Below are positions 44,690-55,798 of a DNA stretch of 64,000 nt, piece after piece. The position numbers and the translations under genes are program-made. Position 1 is the stretch's first letter, and each line of letters starts with the position of its first letter. The stretch is from Arachis hypogaea (lineage: Eukaryota > Streptophyta > Magnoliopsida > Fabales > Fabaceae), in NCBI RefSeq assembly GCF_003086295.3, contig NC_092039.1, positions 73,675,649 through 73,739,648 of the forward strand, read 5' to 3'. The notes under the pieces were generated by a model. That model searched no databases. It saw nothing but the letters and a program-made list of their open reading frames with translations, and was not told where the DNA came from.

Positions 44690-46391
44690 TGATTTAAGAA
44701 AATTGTCGTGGTATAGAATTTCTTCAATTGAATGAATTCTCATTGCAAGTATAGTTCCACACCAACAAACAATCCTCCCAATCAAAAATATTGGTTGTCA
44801 CATGTACAAACCCCAATGAAAATTAACCGAAGTATTAAGACTCCGGGTCGTCTCACAAGGAATTGCAATGAAGTGCTTAATTATTGGCTATGGGGATCAA
44901 GGGGGGTTTGATTTGATATTGGGCAAGGAAATGTAAAAGCAAGAAAGTAAATGATACAAAAAGTAAATCAAACAAGCAATTAAAGGAAGCAATTAAAGAA
45001 AGAGAGACATTCATGGCAATGAATTGAGACATAGGCTTTCTATCCTAGTCATGCATGATTAATTCATCTTATTTAGTCAACTCCAACAAATAGGGAGAAA
45101 GTCAAACAAGATAATCAATCATATCACAATGATAAACAGGAATTTATCTCATTACGTCAACTCTAACAAATAGGGAGAAAGTCTAACAAGACTAGCTAAT
45201 CTCAATCCAAAAGTCCTAACCGACTTACTAATTAAACTAGCAAAAGATTAGCGTCAATGGAAACAATATTCCATAAGTCCTAATCAACTCACTAATTAAA
45301 TTAGCAAAAGATTAGCGTCAATGGAAACAATATTAGCTAACAACTCTAGATCACCAACATAAGTTGGGTTTTCATGACTCAAGATTGCCTAATTACTCTT
45401 TCCAAGCCAAGAATGCTCAAAATCTACTCTAACATCCAACCAAGCATTTTGTCAAACACTTGGTGGGCACAAAAGGAAAGCATAGTAAATGTGCAAGAAT
45501 AATAAAATTTACCAACTACCAATAGCAAGAAAAGTAAAATCAATAACTCAAATCAACAATAAAAATAACATCAAACATAAAATTGCATTAAAGGAAAATT
45601 AAGATCCAACAAGGTTCATGAACATAAAAGCAACAAAATAAAAGAAATGAACAAGTAAAAACTAGAAGAGTGGAGATGTAACAACAAGAAATTAAAAAGA
45701 GAAACTAAATCAAAACAAGAATTAAAAGTTGGATTCAAGAAGAATTAACTAAAACTACCCTAAAATCTAGAGAGAGGAGAGAGCCTCTCTCTCTAGAATT
45801 CTAACCTAAAACATGATAAAAACTAACTATGACTAAGTGTGTTCATTCCCCCTTCAATCCTTGGGTTCAATAGCATCAGAAATGGGTTGGATTGGGCCCA
45901 AAATGAGCTGCAAAATCGCTGGGGGCGATTTCATTAAAGTGGACCCACGAACAGAATCGGCGCGCGCGCGGCATGTGCACGTGCGCGTCGATGGCAAATT
46001 CCCAATCCGCGCGTAAGCGGTGTGTACACGTGCGCGTCCTTGTGAGAAGCCATTTATTGCGCGTGCGCGCCTTGTACGCGTGCGCGTCCATTGGTGCATT
46101 CCATATCTTTGTTTCTTCATGCATTCTCCTCTTTGCATGCTTTTCTCCTCATTTCTTCCATCCAATACTTGCCTTATGAACCTGAAATTACTTAATAAAC
46201 ACATCAAGGCATCGAATGGGATTAAAGTGAATTAGAATCACCAATTTAAGGCCTAAAAAGCATGTTTTCACATTTAAGCACAAATTAAGGGAAAATTACA
46301 AAACAATGCTATTTCATTGAATAAATGTGAGAAAAATTAATAAAATCTCCCAAAATAAGCACAAGATAAACCACAAAATCGGGGTTTATCA
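44690..46391 (-). mobile_element. Family-3 solo LTR
   Basis: 1702 bp flanked by tggac at 44685-44689 and 46392-46396. On the minus strand it starts TGATAAACCCCGATTTTG and ends TTAAATCA, with GAGACGACCCGGAGTC near the 3' end, a layout known from Ty3/gypsy LTRs in plants. No internal region. It has its own GC-rich motif array at 45955-46095. Confidence 0.85.
45955..46095. repeat. ACGTGCGCGTC repeats in the family-3 LTR
   Basis: Four or five imperfect copies of CACGTGCGCGTC or CGCGTGCGCG in about 140 bases, a strongly CG-rich island in AT-rich surroundings. They lie where U3 would be. Confidence 0.8.
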
Positions 46392-46789
46392 TGGACATAA
46401 GAGAGTTAGTCCTTCAATTGAATGAGGACTACCTTGTGTTTAAGACTCAAGGATCTTCTTCTGTAAACATGGAGAGAAAGCATGAAAAGCTTCATCCAAT
46501 TCTCTCCATAAAGAGTCAAGCAGAGCCTCCACACTCAAACTCTAAGTTTGGTGTTGGGAGGCCACAATCATGCTCTAAGCATCTGCGAAGCTCTGAAAGA
46601 GCTTACTGTCAAGCTAAGCGCTTATTAGGAGGCAACCCAATCTTATTTATCTATGTTAATTACTTTTTCATTTTATTTTCCATTATTAGTTTATGTTTTC
46701 TTTAGGTTGATGATCATGTGGAGTCACAAAACCAGCTGCAGAATCAAAGCGGAATCAAAAACAACATCAAAAATGGCACACCCTAGAGG

Positions 46790-47060
46790 ACAGGCTTACT
46801 GGCATTTAAATGCCAGTAAGGATAGCAGAATGGGCGTTTAACGCCTAGTCTGGCAGTATTCTAGGCGTTAAACACCTGAATTGGCAGACAGACTGGCTTT
46901 TAACGCCAGAAAAGGGGTGTTTGGTGTTTGGTTGGCGTTAAACGCCAGAAAGGGGCATCACCCTGGCGTTTAACACCAGAATGGGCAGCAGAGCTAGCGT
47001 TAAATGCCAGAAATGGCACACAGAGGGTGTTTAAACGCCAGAAAGGTGTAGGGATGAGAA
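46790..47060. repeat. Palindrome cluster before C ORF2
   Basis: About seven GGCGTTTAACGCC-type palindromes, some decayed, between gag-PR and ORF2. Same place as the A cluster at 9300-9545. Confidence 0.85.
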
Positions 47061-47529
47061 ATCCTTGACACCTCAGGATTTGTGGACGCACAGGATCCCT
47101 ACCTACCCCAACTCACTCTTTTTCTTCCTCACACCTTTCCATAACACTCTTCCCCAAACACCATTCACCTATCAAATCCTACCCTCTTCCCCATAATCTC
47201 TTCACCACTCACATCTATCCACTATTCCCCAAAAACCCATCATAAACCCCACCTACCTCACCATTAAAATTCAAAACATTTCCCTCCTAACCCCACCCCT
47301 TCTCACACGGATTCCCTCTCTCCCTTACGCTATAAATACCCCTCCTTACTCATCCACTTTCACACATCACAAACACTTCATAACCCCCTTGGTCGAACCA
47401 TTCATACCCTTCCATATCCTCCATTTCTTCTTCTTCTCCTCCTTTATTTCTTCTTTTGCTCGAGGACGAGCAAACCTTTTAAGTTTGGTATGGAAAAAGC
47501 TCTGCTTTTTGTTTTTTTCATAACCATTA

Positions 47530-48676
47530 ATGGCACCTAAGTACAGAAAAACCTCTAGAAAGAGGAAAGGAAAGGCAGTTTCTTCCACCTTTGAGTCATG
47601 GGAGATGGAGAGATTCATCTCAAAGGTCCATCAAGACCACTTCTATGAAGTTGTGGCCAAGAAAAAGGTGATCCCCGAGGTTTCCTTCATGCTCAAAAAG
47701 AGTAAATATCCGGAGATCCAATGTGAGGTTCGGAGAAGAGGTTGGGAAGCTCTCACCAACCCCATCCAACAAGTCGGAATCTTAATGTTTCAAGAGTTCT
47801 ATGCTAATGCATGGATCACTAAGAACCATGATCAAAGTGTGAACCTGAACCCAAAGAATTGGCTCACAATGGTTCGGGGAAATACTTGGATTTTAGTCCG
47901 AAAACTATAAGGTTGGCATTCAACTTGCCAATAATGAGAGGAGATCCTCATCCTTTCACTAGAAGAGTCAACTTTGATCAAAGGTTGGAACAAGTCCTCA
48001 TGGACATCTGTGTGGAAGTAGCCCAATGGAAGAGAGACTCCAAAGGCAAGCTGGTTCGTCTGAGAAGGCCTGACCTCAAACCCATGGCTAGAGGATGGTT
48101 GGAGTTCATCCAACGCTATATCATTCCTACTAGCAACCGGCCTGAAGTAACTGTGGATCGGGCTATCATGATCCATAGTATCATGATTGGAGAGGAAGTG
48201 GAGGTTCATGAGATCATATCTCTAGAACTATACAAGGTGGCTGACAAGCCCTCCAATTTGGCAAGGTTAGCCTTCCCTCATCTCATCTATCACCTATGTA
48301 ATTCAGCTAGAATTGTCATAGAGGAAGACATCCTCATTAAAGCAGACAAGCCCAAAACTAAAAAGAGGATGGAGCAAACAAGAGAGCCCACTCATAGACC
48401 TCAACAAGAGCATGAGGAAGTCCCTCATTAAGAAATTCCTGAGATGCCTCAAGGGATGCATTTCCCTCCACACAACTATTGGGAGTAACTCAACACCTCT
48501 TTAGGGGAATTGAGTTCCAACATGGAGCAACTAAGACCAAGAGCACTCCATCATCCTCCATGAAATCAGAGAGGACCAAAAGGCCATGAGAGAGGAGCAA
48601 CTAAAGCAAGGAAGAGACATAGAGGAGCTCAAGCACTCCATAGGATCTTCAAGAGGAAGAACTAGCCGCCGTCACT
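47530..48676 (+). pseudogene. Element C ORF2, frameshifted
   Basis: ATG 47530 follows GAGGACGAGCAAACC and an AAGTTTGGTAT variant (47481). The first frame (to about 47880) covers RKTSRKRKGKAV, MERFISKVHQ, RRGWEAL and FQEFYANA. One base appears to be missing in a G-run near 47876, and the next frame continues with KYLDFSPKTI, VDRAIMIHSIM and IYHLCNSARIV to the stop at 48429-48431. A decayed C-terminal part with IPEMPQGMHFPPH follows to about 48676. The domain is the same as in D ORF2 (37921-39306). Confidence 0.75.
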
Positions 48677-49768
48677 AAGGTGGACCCGTTCTTAAATCTC
48701 CTTGTTTATTTTCTTTTCTGTTTTCAGTTTTTATGCTTTATGTTTTGACTATGTGTCTTCATTACATGATCATTAGTGTTTAATGTCTATGTCTTAAAGC
48801 TGTGAATGTTCCATGAATCTTTCACCTTTCTTAATGAAAAATGTTTTCTAAAAAAGAAAAAGAAGTACATGAATTTCAAATTCTATCTTGAAAATAGTTT
48901 AATTATTTTGATGTGGTGAAAATACTTTTTGTTTTCTGAATGAATGCTTGAACAGTGCATATTTTTTATAGTGAAGTTTATGAATGTTAAAATTGTTGGC
49001 TCTTGAAAGAATAATGAAAAAAGAGAAATGTTATTGATAATCTGAAAAATCATAAAATTGATTCTTGAAGCAAGAAAAAGCAGTGAAGAATACAAAGCTT
49101 GCGGAAAAAAATGGTGAAAAATAAAGAAAAAGAAAAAGACAAGAGCAAAAAGCTAGTAACCCTTTAAACTAAAAAGCAAGGGTAAAGAGGAGCCAAGACT
49201 TTGAGCATCAGTGGATAGGAGGGCCCAAGGGAATAAATTCCTGGCCTAAGCGGCTAAATCAAGCTGTCCTTAACCATGTGCTTGTGTCATGAAGGTCCAA
49301 GTGAAAAGCTTGAGACTGAGTGGTAAAAGTCATCATCCAAAGCAAAAAGAGTGTGCTTAAGAACTCTAGGTACCTCTAATTGGGGACTCTAGCAAAGCTG
49401 AGTCACAATCTGAGAAGGTTCACCCAGTTATGTGTCCGTGGCATTTACGTATCCGGTGGTAATACTGGAAAACAAAATGCTAAGGGTCACGGCCAAGACC
49501 CATAAAGTAGCTGTGTTCAAGAATCAACATACTAAACTAGGAGAATCAATAACACTAGCTGAATTCTGAGTTCCTATGGATGCCAATCAGTCTAAACTTC
49601 AAAGGATAAAGTGAGATCCCAAAACTGTTCAGAAGCAAAAAGCTACTAGTCCCGCTCATCTAATTGGAACTAAGCTTCATTGATATTTTGAAATTTATTG
49701 TATTTTCTCTTCTTTATATCCTTTTTTTTAGTTGATTGGCAACAAGCAACAATTTAAGTTTGGTGTTG
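48677..49768 (+). other. Element C conserved 3' non-coding region
   Basis: From about 48830 it is similar to the A, B and E pre-LTR regions. It ends AACAAGCAACAA and AAGTTTGGTGTTG (49756-49768) against the LTR. Confidence 0.7.
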
Positions 49769-51500
49769 TGATAAGCGGATAATTTATACGCTTTTTGGCA
49801 TTGTTTTTACATAGTTTTTAGTATGGTTTAGTTACTTTTTATTATATTTTTATAAGTTTTTATACAAAAATCACATTTCTGGACTTTACTATGAGTTTTT
49901 GTGTTTTTCTATAATTTCAGGTATTTTCTGGCTGAAGTTGAGGGACCTGAGCAAAAATCTGATTTAGAGGCTGAGAAAGGACTACAGATGCTGTTGGATT
50001 CTGACCTCCCTGCACTCAAATGCGTTTTTCTGGAGCTACAGAAATCCAATTGGTACGTTCTCAATTGGGCTGGAAAGCTAACCTCTTGGGCTTTCCAGCA
50101 ATATATAATACTTCATACTTTGTCCGAAATTTGATGGCCCAAACTGGTGTTAAAACGCCCACCAGAGACTCTTTTCTAGCGTAAAACACCCAAACTAGCA
50201 TCCAAACTAGCGTTTAACTCCAGAAAAAGCCTATGCACGTGTAAAGCTCAATGCTCAGCCCAAGTACACACCAAGTGGGTCCCGGAAGTATATTTCTACA
50301 CTATCTGCACTTAGTTACTTATTTTCTGTAATCCTTAGTAACTAGTTTTGTATAAATAGCACTGTTTACTATTGTATTTGATCTTTTTTTGATACTTTTA
50401 TGCGATTTTTTATATTTGGGGAGGCTGGCTATTCGGCCATGCCTAGACCTTTTTCCCTAATGTATTTTCCAATGGTGGAGTTTCTATACCTCATAGATTA
50501 AGGTGCGGAGCTCTGCTGTTCTTCATGAATTAATGCAAGTACTATTGTTTCTCTTCCAATTCACGCTTACTTCTTTTCCAAGATATACTCTCGTACTTAA
50601 TTCAGTTAAGTCAAAATAAAGGGGTGATCTGTGACAATCATCCACTATCTTTGTTACTCGCTTAGCCAAGATCCACGTGCCTGACAACCACAAGCGATCT
50701 ACATGATGTTCAACGTAGTCATTGGACGACAGCTGGAGTATAGTCTCATGGGTCTTTGATCCACAGATCTGACTTGTCTCTCCTGACAATAGAGCATTCG
50801 AATCCGTGAGATTAGAACCTTTGTGGTAGAGGCTAGAACCAATTGACAGCATCCTGAGATCCGAAAAGTCTAAACATTGTCTGTGATATTCTGAGTAGGA
50901 TCTGGGACGGGATGACTGTGACGAGCTTCAAACTCACGAATGTTGGGTGCAGTGACAGTGTGAAAAAGGATAGGGAGATCCTATTCCGACACAAGTGAGA
51001 ACCGACAGATGATTAGCTGTGCAGTAGCTGTGCCTGGTATTTTTCATCCGAGACGAGAAATCCGACAGTTGATTAGCCGTACAGAAACCGTAGCTGGACC
51101 ATTTTCACTGAGAGGACGGATGGTAGCCATTGACAACGGTGATCCACCAACATACAGCTTGCCATGGAAGGGAGCATGCATGATTGGATGAAGACAATAG
51201 GAAAGCAGAGGTTCAGAAGCAACAAAGCATCTCCAAACGCTTATCTGAAATTCCCACCAATGAATTACATAAGTATCTTTATTTTAATTTATGTTTTATT
51301 TATCTTTCAATTATCAAAACTCATAACCAATTGAATCCGCCTGACTAAGATTTACAGGATGACCATAGCTTGCTTCAAGCCGGCAATCTCCGTGGGATCG
51401 ACACTTACTCGCGTAAGGTTTTATTACTTGGACGACCCAATGCACTTGCTGGTTAATTGTACAGGAGTTGTGAAAAGTGTGATCACAATTCTGTGCACTA
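49769..51500 (+). repeat. Element C 3' LTR
   Basis: Begins TGATAAGCGGATA. TATA box TATAAATAG at 50351-50359. It ends CTGTGCACTA, one change from the CACCA end of the 5' LTR (19007). Its copy of the region around 51300 is uninterrupted and proves the insertion site of B. Confidence 0.9.
50351..50359 (+). promoter_or_regulatory. TATA box, family-1 LTR
   Basis: TATAAATAG follows the conserved CCTTAGTAACTAG segment; the same arrangement is seen in the B copy at 5361. Probable U3/R boundary. Confidence 0.55.
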
Positions 51501-53159
51501 CACACCCTTAATTTGTTTCTTTACTTCTCTAAACACTGCTCTTGTATACAACTTCGATGCAAACCGCTCGATCGAATCAAGGCCAGTGGTCAACACCGGA
51601 CTATAGTACGTGGAGTAGAATTGAGCTGTTACTTCATTATTCTGATAGTCCTTTATAACACGATCTAAACTATGCACAAGTTCCAAAATGCTGTCGGTCG
51701 ATTTAAGGAAGCCCTTAATGAAAGCATTGATCCCTTCACATCTTGAGGTCGTTTTGTAACCCGCACAAAAGGTTCCCCTAAGGTGCCCCATTGCCCAACT
51801 TGCTCTGCATTCATACGTGGACTTAACCCAATTGTTATCATCTAGGCCAAGCGACTCCATGGATGCCTTCCAGTACTCCTCAAACTCCCTGATTTCAAAG
51901 TTTGCATAAATGGCATTCCTAAACACCTTGCAAAATTCTACTTCTTTCACCCGTTGGACGCAATTCTTCTCCAAGTGCCAACCACAGAGTCTATGTGTCG
52001 TCGTCGGCATCACCTCTGCAATTGCAGTGCGCATTACCTTGTCCCCGTCGGTCACCACTACACACGGCTTCTTCTACGCCATTACATCTAGCAGGTTTAG
52101 CAACACCCACCTATAAGTGCAAACCTCCTCATCCTCCAACAACGCGAACCCAAATATAGTTGTCTGTTTGTGGTAATTTGATCCGGAGAAAACCACCAGT
52201 GGTTTCTTGTACTTGTTAGATCGGTACGTTGAATCGAAAGCCAAGACATCACCAAATAGCTGATAATCCATCATCATCTCACCGTCAGCCCAAAATAGGC
52301 TGCCCAAACGATTGTCTGGGGTTCGTGTGTATCGAGCCACGCTCCTCATGTCAGCATTTGCCTTTCCCTCCAAATAACTAATAGTCGCCGCAACGTCGCC
52401 ACCGAGTATTCGCGCGACCCTTTTCCTGTGAACATAATTATACACATCCCGTTTGGTAAATCGGAGCATGCCATACCCACCAGATTGCTCCGCCATGTAA
52501 GCCATTATTTTCGACGTGGCGATCCCAAACTGCTTCAAACTATCCACCTGTGCCTTGTCACCCTCACTCATCTTTCGATGACTAGGAAGGAGACGTGCAA
52601 ACACTGGTGGGGCAAGCTCGTGGTTGTGTTCGTCCACGATGGTCCTGACCCTCCACACACTATGCTGCATATCATAGTAAATCTTCAACTTTGCCTTGCA
52701 GTCTGTGTGACTCTCCAACCTCTCCTCCCTTATTCGCTCAGGACGGTCATAGTGCTTTGGATGTCTTGTACCTTGTCGATGATAGAAAAAGTCTCTCCTA
52801 ATCAACACCCCATTCACACGAGCTACATCTCCCTTCCGAACTCCAAAACCCCTTCATTTAGCGAATTCCTTGTAGGCAGCGTAAGCATCCTTCTCAGTTG
52901 CAAACTCTTTTCCCAAGAAGTCCTTCGCAGCGACTGGCTGGTGGAGACAACCCTCTGCCACATGATCTACATCACCCGACCCATCACCATCATCGGCACC
53001 ACCTTTACTATTTTCCCTGCTAGCGCCACATGTACTGCATTCGAGGTTCTCCTCATTGTCGTATGTATCACCACTCGGACAATAATCTCCACAACTATCA
53101 TCGGAGGCACTCCTAACCGAGTCTTCACCCTCACTATTACTCGAACGAGTGAAATCCAT
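51501..53159 (-). pseudogene. FAR1/MULE-type transposase-like gene, cut by element C
   Basis: One minus-strand frame runs from ATG 53157-53159 to the C junction, with two stops: TGA 52854-52856 (probably Arg CGA) and TAG 52074-52076 (probably Gln CAG). Acidic N-terminus with a Cys-containing part (LECSTCGAS); FAR1 DNA-binding domain about residues 85-190 (FLGKEFATEKDAYAAY, DEHNHELAPP); MULE transposase domain with the Asp residues in VLAFDSTY and VTDGDKVM and CGWHLEKN (Cys/His motif). The rest, including the SWIM zinc finger, would lie beyond element C. It is either a decayed MULE transposon gene or a FAR1-related host gene. Confidence 0.8.
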
Positions 53160-55154
53160 TGGATACAACTTGGCAACCTTCTAGCCTGATCACATACAAA
53201 ACAGACAAATCATGCTTACAACCACATCGTTGGTACAGTCAAAACATCAACTAAAGCTATCATATAGGGACTATATCTTACTCCACAAATAAGCAAAACC
53301 AATGGGTCTAAACACACCTCACCAGCTTTAATGCATCTTAAATAAGTTAAATGTGGAAAAAATTAATAACCTACATGGCACCATAAGTTTAGCAAGGTTC
53401 CCGACAGAATTGTAGCCAAAAGGATAAAAATTATATCCAAATTTTATCGCCGCGAATTAAAAAAACCAAAAAACAGTAACCGGTCATATAATATCAAAAA
53501 CATATCAAGATCTAATAAGAAATCGGTTACAACCATCTTTTCGTGATATAGTCCATGGTTTCCAGCTACGAAACAAAACATTGAAATAACCATGTCGATG
53601 TCTCTAGTGTTTATAAAGGTGTCCTTCCTTAGTAGATTGATACAACTCCTTAATTTCACAACAGCACCCATATTTAGCCGCAAACAGGTAAACAACATTC
53701 CATTCAGAAAAAACAAACTATTTTATGATAAGGGTACATCCAAATGCCGATCTCACAAAATCACCCTAGCAAAAATCCGAGCCATCAAACTTATTACTAA
53801 ACCACGACAACTACCTATGAGGCGGTAACAGGAACTGACCTCTCAATAGCCATGTATACATTATGTTGCCTAGATTGCTAGCAGTACCCATTGCATTAAC
53901 AATTTCCCAAACCCACAATATATTGAACTTACTAATTTCTCACTATAAACTATTTCTAAAGAATCTACCAATTTTTTCATACCAAACTTCATCGAATGCT
54001 AAGAATGATCTAATTTAACTTACTCTTTTACCAACTACCCTAATCCTTTAACCATAACATCAGCGGCATTTCAGATTTTCACCTACATGCCAATACCAGA
54101 ATATACAATTTCACAAAACAAGTTTCAGACGTAATGCTCAGATTCAACCTAACCTGATAGTGTTTCGAGACCCGCACTCAAAGCTGATCTTTCACTGGGC
54201 AGACCAGCTCCTACCTTCGACTGACAAGCACCGTGGATGACGAGCAACAACACTGACTATAGGACAACCGCACCTCAGAGGCATCGCGTCTGTGATCACC
54301 ACCGCTCCTTCGTTTCCACCGATCCCTGGGTACCACGCATGCTCTGAAGAATGGCGTCCGTGGAGAGGTCTTTGACCGGGAGGGAGCAGCCAGAACAGAC
54401 GAGGAAGCCAAGCACCGAAGACAGGGAAAGTCACGAGACCCACGGCGGCTATCTTGGTGAATGCTCCTAGGGTTTTTCCAAGTGACAGGGAAAGACTAAC
54501 CCACCCACAGCAACAACTCCCTTGGTTACCCCAACTCTTTTTGCGAACAAACCTGAAGGCCCAACAACGCCACTAACGGGACACTCTACAACGAGAATCC
54601 CATTTTGAATGGTGCTATACAGCCGGCTTACCAAGCCCTTGAATGAGTCTCCCCAGCTTCCTGAGAGCTACCTGTTTTCAGCCATACACAGACAACACGT
54701 GTCCACAGCAGATTCAATAAAAATAAGAATCTGTAAATATGTACAAAGATGCATCATAGTAGATCGACCCATTTAAGAATAAAGAAATTTTAATATTAAA
54801 ATTTGGTGTTAATAGTGTACCTCTATTATCTAAAAATCAACTAAGGCATAGTATGCATCAACTGTAAATCAGTCCTCATAGGATCATAGCATCAACATGC
54901 AGGACATGATATCACAGCTAATTCTGAAGAAATAGGTAGGAATACATGCTCACAAGTTTAAAATTAATGCGCACAGCTACAAGTTTAACTAAAAATTAAG
55001 ATTCAAAACACAAAATGGTGCTAAAATAAAACAAAAAAAGAACAATAGAATCATCAGCACCTGCAGAAGAACGCCAAAAATGAGAATCTCACCAAAAACA
55101 AGAGCAGTGATAATCGAATAGTGACTGGCGGTAATGAACGCAAGCAGAGAGGAT
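53160..55154. other. Upstream flank of the FAR1/MULE gene; no other gene seen
   Basis: 53160-54130 is AT-rich without a convincing ORF. 54140-54620 is markedly richer in GC and, on the minus strand, may be a 5' untranslated exon or the terminal part of a MULE (a GAAG/GTAGGA splice-donor-like site near 54215). 54780-55150 is AT-rich. A terminal inverted repeat cannot be tested because the other end is outside the window. Confidence 0.4.
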
Positions 55155-55312
55155 CCAACATGGGATTCGAATACGTATTAAAGTAAATTTTCCTAGATAT
55201 GCTATATAAATATAGATAGTACTATCTAATCCTAATTACTTCTAATTATATTCTAACAGAGAGAAATGACAGCTTCACGTACCTGCAGAAGAACAACATA
55301 TATAAACTGGTG
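55155..55312 (-). repeat. Copia-like LTR start, second copy (partial)
   Basis: On the minus strand, TGTTAGAATATAATTAG (about 55258 downward) repeats the LTR start at 55632. The similarity also extends about 50 bases outside the LTR start (55259-55312 against 55633-55685), so this is a local duplication rather than simply the other LTR of one element. Confidence 0.5.
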
Positions 55313-55427
55313 GCGGTGGTGACGAACCAAAACGTCGAGAAAAGATCGAAAAATGAGGACAAAAAAACACTACCAGAAAAGAAAAATAAAGGAGTTATGA
55401 ATGAATTTTCATGAAAAAAAAATCTGT

Positions 55428-55632
55428 GGTCTTGATACCATATTAGAAATATGAGAGTAATTTGAAGAGTGTATTATTCAAATTGCTGTCAAAGATACAA
55501 TGTACAAAGGTATATATAAGTACTAGAAGAATTAAAACAATAAAAATACAAAATTCTACAATAAATTCACAAATATGCTAAATGTAGATGATACTAACTA
55601 ATCCTAGTTACTCCTAATTATACTCTAACAGA
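55428..55632 (-). mobile_element. Ty1/copia-like LTR remnant with initiator-Met primer site
   Basis: The minus strand begins TGTTAGAGTATAATTAGG at 55632, has the usual short copia LTR layout and ends TTTCTAATA at about 55445. TGGTATCAAGACC follows (about 55431-55443), close to the initiator tRNA-Met primer site TGGTATCAGAGC. No coding part follows. Confidence 0.6.
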
Positions 55633-55798
55633 GAAGAATGACCACTTCAAGTACCTACAGAGGAACAACATATATCAAGCATGTACACAATACGCCTCCT
55701 GCATATTATCAGCAATCGCCCTCTATATTATTATTACTACAAATTAGGATGCCCCAAATATATGTAAAACTTTGTTCAGCTCAATAATAGGGTGTATC

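Larger units (their letters stand above)
42877..46705 (+). pseudogene. Element C gag-PR, main part, split by a solo LTR
   Basis: Continues gag from 20385. Gag domain (42950-43430; YRLMLFPFAIRD, AWERYEQL), linker with NPSWRNHPNFSW, PR with DLGSGVNLMPLSV (about 44420-44460) and [16 protein letters not shown]. The solo LTR at 44690-46391 splits the frame after the Asp-Val codons, and coding resumes at 46397. In-frame stops lie at 42926-42928, 43448-43450, 43505-43507 and 44093-44095. After SKFGVG (motif at 46544-46554) the frame runs to 46705 without known homology. It is closest to the A gag-PR, but decayed. Confidence 0.8.
1..51500 (+). mobile_element. Element C: outer Ty3/gypsy LTR retrotransposon (family 1), 5' end outside the window
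   Basis: This is the oldest layer of the nest. Its pieces are 5' LTR (1-633 and 18810-19007), primer site 19014-19031, leader to 20156, gag start 20157-20385, rest of gag-PR (42877-44689 and 46397 onward), ORF2 remnant (47530-48676), 3' non-coding region and 3' LTR (49769-51500). Position 1 aligns with about 50676 in the 3' LTR, so some 0.9 kb of 5' LTR lies left of the window. Three insertions interrupt it: B, D and a family-3 solo LTR. No RT, RNase H or integrase sequence is seen in its own segments, so it looks non-autonomous. It is inserted in a FAR1/MULE gene; its target duplication cannot be checked because the left end is missing. Confidence 0.85.

Noticed and set aside
45854..46235. 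Overlapping ORFs on both strands in the family-3 LTR
   Set aside because: They come from the CG-rich repeat array, are repetitive in Arg/Thr/Cys and lie within a solo LTR.
52428..53189. Plus-strand ORF of 253 codons
   Set aside because: It is antisense to the FAR1/MULE frame, which has clear domain motifs; the plus-strand product has none.
54192..54443. Minus-strand ORFs of 83 and 66 codons in the GC-rich stretch
   Set aside because: No recognisable motif and two overlapping frames; more likely an untranslated exon or the end of a MULE.
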